DNA from: Nemopilema nomurai
Taxonomy: Eukaryota; Cnidaria; Scyphozoa; Rhizostomeae; Rhizostomatidae
Length of the DNA: 64,000 nt
Direction: 5' to 3'
Assembly: GCA_003864495.1 (NCBI GenBank)
Contig: ML133375.1
Location: 687,860 to 751,859, forward strand
The translations under genes and the position numbers were made by a program. Shown piece by piece: positions 36,946-48,200 of the stretch (the stretch's first letter is position 1; the number at the start of each line of letters is the position of its first letter). Under the pieces are notes generated by a model that did not search any database, was not told where the DNA came from, and saw only the letters and a program-made list of their open reading frames with translations.

Positions 36946-39310
36946 TCATGACCCTTTGTTCCCTTGCGAGTTGAGCATTAAAGAGTAGAATATGCCACTT
37001 ATTTTGTATCTTGCTTCCACCGCCTGGTCACGTGACAGTTGTCGTAGTTGATCTGCAACGAAATCACCAAATATCTGCGCAGAGTCTCGCAAGACGGTTA
37101 TGTTGCTGTGGATGTCAGGCCCAATCATTGCTTGTCTGTCGTCGTCTACCTCTCTTATTAATCCAATCGGCTCTCTCGGCTCGTATTGCACGTGCTTAGA
37201 ATCGTCTTCGTGCAAATATTGTCTTTTGGACCCGGCTGTAAACCTTGAAATGGTTGGCGACTTTTGAACCTTGGCTTGTTGTAGGATGCACGGTGAGAAT
37301 TTCCTTCGTGCTGGCACCATTGTATTTGGCACAGATGAAGTTGGAAAGTCGATCTCAGAATCAACCTCACTCACACAGTCGCCCCCCTCCAGTATTTCAA
37401 CATGGCTGACCGATTCGTGGTCCTCCACCATTCCAGCCATGGAATTCTTATTAGGCCGCATGCTGACCACCCTCGTCCTCGGTTTTATGTGCTCGTCCAG
37501 CCAGTGCATGAACGTCATATTGTTCAGTCTTGCCTGGACCCGGACAATTGCCACGTGTGATTTCCCGGAACTCTCCCGCCTGTGGATGGCCATCTTTGCT
37601 CGCTGGTAGCGGTCGCGCAGAAGCCGGAATTGTTTTTCTGCCTCCTGACCTGGGTAGATGCAGACATTATTATATTGATGTTGTCTTGCGGTAACCCAAT
37701 AATAATATCGACATTTTAGAATAAACACAGTAATCAACCTGTGCAATGCAAACATATGCGTAAAAAAAGTCGCATGTGATAACAGAATAATATTTTATAC
37801 AGTCAGCTCTAGATTTTCTCATTGATCGATAAATTCAATTTTCATAGAAGAGAGTTACTTCAATCGCCCTTGGAAAGAAATGAGGCGGCGTTGTCCTGAA
37901 GTGTACTAGGTTCTAAACATGACCCATCTTTATTGTTTGTTGTGGGCCTCCTTAATTGCCCAATGTGGCCACGAATTGGAAACACTCTATTCAAACATTT
38001 CCCCAGGCACAAATTAGGTGGGGAAGAACGAAGGGAAATGAACAGCATCAGATAGACAAGATATCATTCGAATTACGTATCAGCAACAGTTGCAATGGAC
38101 GCTTCTGAGTTTCGCCTATTTAACTTGTCCCCACTTAAAGACGAAGGAACCGGGACTTAGGACCCTCGCTTTTCAGCATTGGGATGACCTGCCCATTTAC
38201 AGCTTCCCACACGTACCCCCACCCCTTCAAAAGATGCTTCCCTTGATCTCGTTTGACAGAAGACCATACGCCTCGCCTAGACAATGCAGCGACGATATAT
38301 TATTGCCCCTCTTGCAAAGCAAATAAAACGTCGATAACCGTTGCTTGTTGGAGCAGGAAAGGGCTGCACAATGGCTAGAAAGATTGGGGATAGCGGGTTA
38401 TTGCCCCACACTCCATGGATACGATTGTGGAAAGAATTTCGCAGAATTTGTTTTGGGGTATCAAAAGAGGATTCGAAAACTCGTTGTGCGAATAGTTGGA
38501 GTCACTGTGTGAGTAACACTTTCTGCCGGGGGTGTCTCAAACATCGATGCAGTTCCCTCCCTGCTTGGAGTTCTCTGGATCTGCTGATTTGAGTGAGACG
38601 ACAACTGCGCTACTGGGAGTCTCTGCTATAGGTAAAGGGCGTTAACTTGCTCGGACGCTAAATCGAATTTCTGAATTTCGTCTGAAAAGCAAATCAATGT
38701 CTTTCATGCGAAAGTTTCATTCTTATATTTTACCAAATTATGTTAAGATAACTAGGTTCAGAATCCTGAGGTACGCTTAGGGGCCATGAAGAACTCTGGA
38801 CCTTGAGCGGCAATTTGCCGAGACATGTATGTTTACTCGCCACGCCAGCGACAAAACCAACAATGGCTATCTCTCACGACTGCGTGGTGCGCAGGCTGTC
38901 AGCCGTATTTCGCCCGTCAGGATGCACAAAGGAGCACTTCGAGTTTGCGGTTTGTACAGTTTGCCAAATTGGACTTGCACGGAATAACATGACAATTAAT
39001 CCTCATCACTTTGCATAATTCACCTTGTCAAAAGAGGGTTTTATTTACGCTGGGTTAGATAAGTTCTATTAAGGTTTATATTGTCGGTGAAATTTCGAAT
39101 ACATACCGGACACCAAACCGACCTCGCGCGCTACAGCCTGCCATGCGTTGTCCTTTACGTATCTCTCGTGAAAATCTTTACAGGACTTGTCGTAGAGACT
39201 GGATGTCTGCGAACGGTGGCTGCTAGAATTTCATCGAAATTCAACCCATTTATCGAGCTGTCTGTTCCATTTTTGGCCTCGCCGCTGCATTCACCTTTGA
39301 TATCGGCCAT
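36946..39310 (-). CDS. MADF-BESS domain protein with a one-base frame break in exon 1
   Basis: Exon 2 (37649-36946) contains the second half of a MADF (Myb/SANT-like, Adf-1 type) DNA-binding domain: QFRLLRDRYQRAKMA... through FMHWLDEHIKPRTR. A low-complexity Ser/Glu-rich linker follows, and near the C-terminus a BESS-like motif, FGDFVADQLRQLSRDQAVEA. Exon 1 (39310-39107) holds the first half: NFDEILAATVRRHP, then in another frame LYDKSCKDFHERYVKDNAWQ and VAREVGL. Adding one base between P and L would give a 205-nt exon whose phase fits exon 2 (TCC G|GT) and a protein of about 302 residues. MADF-BESS proteins are transcription factors whose BESS motif mediates protein contacts. As written the gene is broken. 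A sequencing error, a polymorphism or a pseudogene are all possible; exon 2 is intact over 234 codons, which favours error or a recent mutation. Confidence 0.75.
37650..39106 (-). other. Intron of the MADF-BESS gene with one extra exon-like stretch
   Basis: The donor is TCCG|gtatgt at 39106 and the acceptor is tctacccag at 37650. Inside, near 38461-38620, the minus strand reads openly after cctatagcag (ETPSSAVVVSLKSADPE... in the phase set by exon 1) and then hits a stop. It could be an alternative terminal exon that would remove the second half of the MADF domain. No further support is visible. Confidence 0.4.
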
Positions 39311-42221
39311 ATTGCGGTCGTCGTTGTTGTTTTTATCTAGTCACTGGCTTGCCTGTCCTTGGCGTTCGCACGGTTTTTCCAAGTCTTTCTCCCCGTCGCA
39401 GTGAAACTAGAAGCCTTGTTGGCAATACGTTTCGAGCTTGCTCGCGACCTCTGTGTTTAGAAACACGTCGTCAAGTTTTGCGGAGTCTTTCGTTATGATG
39501 GTAATTTGCGCACGGCTGTTGCAGAGGTGTTGCATGTCATCCCCTGCATCTTACTGGTGGTTTTAAATAGAGATAAAGGAAATGATAAACTTTCTTGCGT
39601 ATTGCGCTTGAAAAGATTCGAAGGGGATTCCCGCAAACCTTTGTTACAGATGTTAGCGGTTTCGGTGTTCTGCATTCGTGTTTGCCGCAAAGCAAACTTC
39701 GTTTCTGTTTGTCGTCAATCCAACTTGCCTGCGTGTCATTTGAGGCTGCTTTTCCACAACCTTTTTCGTGCTAATGGCATTTTGTTTCTCTATGTCAGAA
39801 TTAGCTCTCGCGGCCTGTTCTCTTGGCTCCATGTCCTACGCTTTTGCGGTCAGGATGTGTTGTTATAGCCAGTCAACAGGTAGTTTAAGCAGTAGCAGAC
39901 ATAATACAAAGGAAAATAAAGCACTTTTACATCGTTCCGAATGTGTTCACTCATTTGTTTACAGTAAGGTCCAGTTTTTCAAATTCTTTACGCAACTCCA
40001 AAAACATCGCATGTTTTTTAAATACGCCTAGAAAACATTTTGCAGGGCAGAACCTGTCACTTGAGTTTTTTAGGATGGGGGGGGGGGGGGGGGTAATTTC
40101 CGTCTCTATACACCCTCAAGCACTACCCTCCCTTTGAACATAACAAGGGTGCAAGTGTGTTGATGACATGCCACCCTCCTGGATCGGATAGGAGGCCCTC
40201 AAAGGGTTGATGAGTAACGCAAAGCCCTTGCAGCAAATTTTCTCAATTTTTTGTTAAATTAGCGCCTGACCTTCGTTAGGTGATTTGGCTGTTGAAAAAC
40301 TTTGAAAAATCAACATCGCGACAACTACACATGAAACAAAACAGTTTCTCGGCTTTGAAAACCGCATTCATAATAGAACTGGGAATGTATATAAACTGGC
40401 ATTTTATGAAATAATGCCTTGTACAGAAACATGCTGGTATTGTGATCTTTTGAAAGTGTTCCGATGGAGAAATTCACTTTATAATCGACAAAGCTGCAAA
40501 GACCCTCACCAAATCGAATCACGTTAAAGAGACCGTATCGTTAAGTCTCTCCACGCAAAAGTCTGATATGATGTTTTGAAGCAATTAAGCACTATGTCGA
40601 ATTATAGGAAATTGCTGTTGATTGGAAATTGCTTTCCTTCTGATCTCTTGCTGGGCAAATGAGCTAGAAATGCCTGTATAAGAATGTGATTCAAGTGTTT
40701 TAAAAGTTTTGAATTTCTCAATCATTCGACTAAAGCATAAAACACTCATTTTTGGAAAAGAACTTGTTATAAGCAATTCCGGCACATTTAATAGGCAATT
40801 TAATTTGGAAAAAGTGAAGAACTATTTAACTGACGCCGCCAATTACGGCCTGATTTTCAGTTTGTGAAATTAAATAATAAAGTTCACTTCTCTGGTGATA
40901 GCACAGTAATCCTTAAAATAATTCTTGAAATTTTTTAAAACTTTGGATGAAAGTTGGCAAACTTTACTGTTTGTATTTGCAAAGCCTTTCTCGCACGAAC
41001 TCTACGGAAAGTTGCAAACTGACAGTACAAAGATTAAAGTTACCAGAATAAAGAATCGTCTCGATAGGCACCGACTGTCTTGTAAATTCTCAAAAGCATG
41101 AAAAACCGGACTCGTTGCCAAATGGTTTCCGCCATAAACCTTGAAAGCCATCATGCAAAGCTGCACGTATTGTAAGGCTGGTTTTCGACATGAGCATTTC
41201 CTTTCACAAGCTTCTCGTTGCTTGAGGGTAGTGTAGATCGTTTTGTAATTGTGCCAAAAGCGAAAGTCGATCGCAGTGTTTCAGAGAAAACCATTACGCA
41301 GCAGAAAGTTAAAAGCGCAGTATTTTATAGTGCATGAGAACCGCCCTTTTCGAAATTACTTTCTTGTTTTTGAACACTTCAGTAAATAGGTTTCATTTGA
41401 ATCTTATTGTGTCTAGTTGTAATTTTGTTTTTTATAGTTTCTGTCGACGTTTCTTCTTTGATTATAATTGCGTTTCAATATAAGTGTATCATCTGTTTTT
41501 CGATTGAGGCTTACAACCAGTCCTTCAACGCTTGAATAGGTTGTTGTGTGTGGGCCCTGCCCCCAAATGCAAAGGCACACCCAATTGGGTTTCCATCATC
41601 CCACATTTTCCTGTGAAATTAATCTAGCATGTTAGCCATAAGGCACACTTGAATATTTTACGTAAACATTTTGCAAAACATCTGGCATTTGAATAAACTA
41701 TTTTCCATATTTTGACGTCATCTGAGCCGGCAGAATCACTTTTGGCCATTGTTACGGCACCAATCAATACACTGCAAAGCTTCCCTTCAATTAGACATTG
41801 ATTTATTTATTCTCCTTAGGCCTAGTTATTGTTTGCAGCTATTGTTTCTAATGGGTCTTCTGGGATTTGGTAACGGTTGGGCAGTGCATTGTGGACAATT
41901 TTTACCCGACCGGGTTTTTGATAATTAACACTTTATTCATTAAGATAAATGGCAGCCAAATTTCAGATAGTGAATGTTTGGCTATTCGCTATTTATTTCC
42001 CATCTTCCTGGGCGGCCGAGTTTTTTGTGGTAGGGAAGCGAGCTCTTTTCCAGCCCCGTTATCTTCCTAGCACATTCCAGCTAATTTGCAGCCGAATAGA
42101 ATGTACCGCTGATGCGCTTTGGTCGAATCCTTTTGGCCAGAGTGGTAGCGCATGGCCGTAAACACAGCTTCCATTAATTAGGTACTCCCATTTTTCAACG
42201 AAAGCCGTTTCTCTTCTTTAG
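39311..42221. other. Divergent intergenic region upstream of the MADF-BESS and hnRNP K genes
   Basis: The first 600 bases are richer in CpG than the surroundings, which fits a promoter region. The region should contain the unresolved first exon and promoter of the hnRNP K gene. One weak candidate for that exon is an ATG at 41851 with donor TTTG|gtaacg, which has the required phase. A 19-base G run lies at about 40078-40095. A short coding-like frame on the minus strand is listed separately. Confidence 0.45.
39653..39832 (-). CDS. Possible short gene or first exon, 59 codons, unassigned
   Basis: The minus strand reads MEPREQAARANSDIEKQNAI... with a hydrophilic, coding-like composition to TAA at 39655-39653. 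A second coding-like frame (QTRMQNTETANICNKGLRE...) overlaps its end and continues to about 39493, in a register one base away. The pair looks like one frame with a one-base break, like the break in the neighbouring MADF exon. It could equally be chance in a CpG-rich promoter region. No homologue is recognised. Confidence 0.25.
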   Translation of the reverse strand: MEPREQAARANSDIEKQNAISTKKVVEKQPQMTRRQVGLTTNRNEVCFAANTNAEHRNR

Positions 42222-45200
42222 GTACCAAAAGGGAACTAGGAGAGGCTAGCGGCTCGGGCGAACCCCCGAAGAGATCACGTCCAGATAACAGGGGACGGGA
42301 TATAACGCTCCGGTTTCTTCTGCAGAGCAAGGTAAGGCCATATTTCCATGGCTCCGTCTTCAAATGTCTGCCTTTTCGAATCATTCCGTTCTCGGTGTTT
42401 TCGAGAGTGTTTCCATGAAAACCGTCCGTTTTCAAGTGACTCGGTTTTCAAATCACTTCGTTTTCAAATCACTCTGCTCTCAACAGCATTCCAAATGTCT
42501 CCGTTTTTATGCGTGTTAACGGAAACACAAGGCCGAAAACGGAGACACTCCGCTTCATGTCATGGAAACATAGCGTAAGATTTCTCTATGGCTTGAGAGC
42601 TTCCCACCAATGCCCCTACATAACACGGTAAAGAGCAATTCTAGAGGGATGAATCTGTTTTATTTTTAGCCCATTCATTTAGTTTAAATGTGCATATGGC
42701 AAATACCTTGAATTGCATTTAGACTAGATCTTTCGGTCATACATTAAAATTGTGCTGTGTGTAGCCTCGATTTGGGGAGCGTTGAACTGCTATTATAGCA
42801 TGATTTAGCAAGTATTGCTTTATATGTCACGTGGATCCTTTTTATCAAGACATAGTCACGTGTGTTAGCAATAGATGAAGCTGTAGCCGAGTGATTGACG
42901 ACCACCATAAAATGTTGATAAGAAAGCGACACATTAGGGAAAATACATTATTCCTGTCGGGAGTGTCTTTTTTAATTAATCAGCCTCTTTGAATGGAACC
43001 GACTTAAACGGTAGCTTTTTTGCTCCACAATCCATAATTTTGCGCAAGTCCTATTGCTGTGCGAAGCTGTTTTCTTATACCACTGTTTTGATTGTAAGAG
43101 AATGATTCTTGTGACAGGTCTTGAGAGGGCCTAAGCATTCAAACTGCTCAGCTCATACTTTACATGCCAAATATTGCACTTTTGTCACACGACCCCAGGC
43201 CATTGCAATTCATTTAATTGATCGACTAAACCATTCCATCTTCTCTCCACCCAGCCTAATGCTACCTAATCTTTCATTTATATATTTGGTTTATTGTAAT
43301 GTATATAGAATGTTTCTTTCCATCAATTACCATGCACTGAAGTTTCAGCAAGTCTTGCGAAAAATAAAAGCCATCGCTTTAAAAGCATATTGCGAAGAAA
43401 TGAATTCATTTGTCATTTTTATACACATGGTGTTTTGTTATGCACAATTTTTACATGCAAATATTCGCTAAACTGTACCGTACGTCTTATTTTTTAGAAT
43501 GCTGGAGGCATCATTGGCAAGGTAAGGCACTTTTTTCCTTGTTAATATACATTTGCCAGTGTTAAGTGAGCCACTTTTAATGTAGATCTGACGCAGTGCA
43601 GGTCTTACTAATGCCGAGGCGTTCTCGAGATTCTGGGTCACTACAACTGTCACTGTCATTGTTGTCTGAATTGAAGAACGACTACGAATGATTGGTAACA
43701 ATCCAACCGGGGTGTGATCTCTAAAGTAAAGTGAAGCCGTTGCACAATGGACACCAAGCTGGCAAGCTCAACTCCAGACCAAGCAAACGTGTAATCGAAT
43801 AGCGTTTTCAAAAGGAACTATCTCGCCTTTCAAACTTTGTCCTCTCATGCCCTGGTCTTTTCCAGTTGCATCTCCCAAAGGTATATTCAGATTGTACCTA
43901 ATCAGGCTCTGAATCTACTCAATTAGGCTCTGAATCTACCGAATCGGATTTAGATTCTACCTAATCTGATTAGATTCTACCCCATCAGAATCAGGTTATA
44001 CCTCATCGGATTCAGATTATGCCTGATCAGATTCGGATTATACCCAATCAGATTCAGTTACTACCTATCCAGATTCCATTCAAATTATACTTACTTGCTG
44101 ATTTCTTTAATTTTAAAACGATTGTGGCTATTGTATGAATTTGACGGATACACATTCCTCCAGCTGTTAAAGTATTTGTTTTGAGTTATGCTGCACTTTG
44201 TATGTCTTGTTTCATAGTCATTATTGCATTGTAATTGTCAGTTTGTTTCGGCCAGTTTTGGTTGACTTTTTTGTTAATTGCAGGGTGGACAGAACATTAA
44301 GAGACTAAGAAGCGAGGTTAGCATTACTGATCAGTTTTTTCTCCTGAGAACTGAAGACATGTCCCATTTTAAGGCTTTCGGCAGCTCCAACTGTTAGGAA
44401 ACCGTACCCATGACCCGGGCGAAAGTGAAATACCAGTCCGTCCTTTTTTAGAATGTTGAACTGTTATCATTTATCAAGACCAAATTATAAACCTTTTTTG
44501 TTGCCGCCTTCATGTCTTTCCCCGTAAAAGTTAGCCCCGTTCATTTGAAGACAAGATCAGAAGAGTTCCCTGTACACCTATCCCGCTATAGGGTATGAAA
44601 CCACGTTTCTTCCATGGCAACCCCAGACACCAACAAAACTATTCTCAACCTGGTGTTTATTCGCTTTTCGGCAAGCGTTCTCGTTCATTCCTGACACGAT
44701 CATTGCTGTGCTTTTGTCGATATGGTCTCCACGCTGTTTGATTCCCGAGAAAGCCGTCGTAGGTACCCTATAGCGGGATATGATCTGCCTCAATGATAAC
44801 ATTTGTGTAGGCTTGTGTGTGCTGAATATTCTAACTGAATGTGTGTCTTTTTCCTTTGCTGCACCCGTCGTCAATCCCTGACTTACTTGAAACCCTGGTT
44901 GGAAACCCTTCCGTTCCACTGTCGATGCCGCCCTGATCTTCTCTGGCCCTCCCTTAACAACCCATTAGTACAGTGCAACAGTCAATGTTCCCGACTCCAT
45001 GTCTTCAGAGCGGTAGGTCCCAGTTCCCTGGGATATTTTTCCTTTTACAACTTCGGCAGCCGATCCTTAGCTCCCAATTCTCGCATTTTAGATGACACGA
45101 CGACTGTTAATACCTAGAAATCAAAGTATAGCGATTGGAGGTGAAGATCACATCTTGGCGCACACGTGTTTGCTGAGGTGTAGCTTCTGCCAGATGCCCT

Positions 45201-48200
45201 CTCTCTGTGCGAAATTCAAACTTCATTGACATTCGATAACTGAGAACGCATTCTGTCTTCCGCTATTTAGGAATGCCGTCTCAGTAAGACATCAAAGGTC
45301 CCATCTATTCGCTGTGAGCGCGAATTTCAAGGCGGCGATAGATAGACTTTGGAATCAAAGCACGTTGACAGTCTTTTGATTTTGATTGCAGCCCATGCCA
45401 CCATCACGATATGCCCACAGTTGACCCCTGTCCCGCCTCGTCTTCCAAGCAACCACCATTGAAAAGAACCAAGACTTTTTCTGTTCAAGCACGTGGCCTC
45501 AAACGCACCTTCCGTGGCTAACCCCATTATCTAAACTCCAATTCCCGAGTAGCCAACAATGAAACTGCATTTTTGGCAGATAACCCTAGGCCCTTTTGGA
45601 TAGATGCTTTATTTATCATGCTTCATTGGAAAGCGAGATTGCTTAAAAAAGATTGGTAGCTATGCACCTTCTATGCATATCAACCAACTCTTATCAGTTG
45701 TCACGTATTTCTGCATGATCGAGAACACCCCAGGGCAGGATAGGTTTGCAAAATAAGGATATGATAAGCTCACTTTGTTTTCAACAATCTTGACTTGTTT
45801 TTTCTAGCATATTGTCAATTCAAGCATCAGATGAAAATGCAATTGCAATTTTAAAAGAGTGTTTACCGCAAATGGGGGAGGCAAGTATTCCCATTAGCTT
45901 CAGCTCTTCCAATTTTTTAGGCGCAATTTATCTGCATGGGTGATTTGTTTGCCTCGGTATACTAGATTGAAGTACGCAATTCATGCGAATGTAATATCTT
46001 GAATTTCACCCCTGGTAGTGTCGCTCGAGTGGTTTCTAGGCACCAGCTTTAGACCTAAAAAAGGTATCACGAAGTGTGCCTTTGCGGGCTTCTTGTGTTG
46101 TGAAGAGTTTTATTGCCTCAAACTCATTATCATTACCATGCCAAATACCATGCATAATCCCAAGATGCTAGAAAGGATCTAATCAATCTCTTTGAGTGAA
46201 TGCGAATTCTACAGTGTTTCCCTTTCAGTTTGTGCATTTATTTACTATCCTAGTTTACAGTTACTGCCTTCTGTTTCGAATTCAAAATATTTTCTAACAC
46301 GCTATCTTGTCTGAAGAATGCTTTTGTTTGGTCCACTTTTTGTAATTTGGCTAATATTTGTTATACCAAACCCTGTTTATCAAGACTCTCGTTTGCAATA
46401 CGACGTTGTCATCCGTAATACGTTTACTATATTTGTCGAACTATAAAGAGACATAATTTCCTTTTTCTCTTTGATATCTAGCCACCTTACTCTGGTTCAA
46501 ATAAACAACAGAACCAAGGTCATCATGAAATCAACTTCCTGATTCACTCAAGCCAGGCAGGAAGCGTGATTGGCACTGGCGGATCGAAGATCAAAGAATT
46601 TCGTGAGGTACCCTGATTTATAATGCTGCGTCTTGAAAAGAGATTTCCTTTGCTTCGTCTTGTTTCATGGATTTCTTGGCTTGGCGATCTCTGCATGAGG
46701 ACGATAAGATCACTATATTGGAACTGCAAATTGCATTATTTCCCAGTCCAGACTGATTTGCAATTCTTCATTCTAGTTGAACCAATTTTAGCTAAACGTT
46801 TACATTATAAAGTATGGCGGCTTTAAATGCCATCTGCGACTTGTTATGTCATTAAGCGTAGGCCGCTTTTCAAGCTTGCACGTTTTAAACCGCATAATAT
46901 TTTAAAATGACAACCTGCCTTTTTATATTGCTAAGATTATTCTTGCTTTTAAGTTTATTTGAATAATTCATCCGACAATTTTTTCCCTTCCAGAAAACCG
47001 GATGCCAAATCAAGGTAAATCTGCTTCAGATTTATGAATTTTTGCCACCATAATACCCCTTGGTATCTTGTTTGTTGTTCATATTTTTCTGCCACTTTTG
47101 GAAATACGTCAGGTTGCAGTATAAGTCTTCTAGCTCTCTATAAGCATCGTCTACTTACACCTGGTTTTTAAGATCCTCCTCGTCAATATTAACATCACCT
47201 GGGTCCGTAAATCCCATGCGTGCCAAAAGCTGGTTAAATGACGAATGTCCTAAAAATTGTTGTTTCGAAATGAAGCTGTCCTTCAGAGTTTGCACGAAGG
47301 CAACCATTACAACTGATTGTCAAAATGATGATAATTATAAGTTAGTATTTTGCTTATTTTTCATAGATCTTCTCAGATTGTCTCCCTAACGCCACTGAAC
47401 GGGTTGTTGCAATTGGTGGTAAATATCATTTGATAGCGTTTTATAAAGTTCTTAACTGAAAGTGTCTCTCAATTGAAGGTTGCTTTCGTGTATGATCATC
47501 ATCGATATTTTTGCGTTGCGTGCTTCTTTTCTGCACCATTCAATACAAGCATTTCTGAACTAGGCCTTTCACAACTTTTAGAAAGCAGAGCTCCGAATGT
47601 TGTTAATTTGCAATCAAAATGGAAGGCAATGCTCTATGTAATTGCTCTATATAACATTAAAGGGAATTGAAGCATATTTGAGTGGCTCCGAGCCAGCTCG
47701 AACTGCCAATCAAGCATTCACCAATCACAAATATGCATCTTCCATTTCACGTGGTCACTTTCACGGTTGACTGCGTCCGGGAGAGGCATTGCGACTTCAT
47801 TGCGACTTCATTGCGCAGGCTCCATACGACCTTGATACTTTCTTCTATTCCCTTTGATATGCGACGAGTCACCGCAAGTGTCCAAGCTATAGCCATGTAC
47901 TGAAATAATCTTTCGTCTTTACCCGTCAGGCAATCCAAACGAAATTGTAAACGCAATGGGGAGTATTCTTGAGACAATGTCGAAGGTATGCTGGCACGTG
48001 TTTCGTTTTTGCCCGGTCCAGTTTGGTTTCGAGGGTCGAGAGTTTATAGTTGGAAAATCTCAATTTTTCACCTCAACCGATTATACAAAAACATTTGAAG
48101 CAGATGCGATTTGTTCTAGCTGGGGGCATTTTTTGCACTCTGTTCTTGAAGGGATGGCTACATCATGACAGATGTTGATTGCCAAGCACTGGTCGTGCTA

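Noticed and set aside
42105..42160. tRNA-like fragments (GGTCGAATCC and TGGTAGCGCATGG)
   Set aside because: The box order is reversed, and no acceptor stem or anticodon arm can be folded around them.
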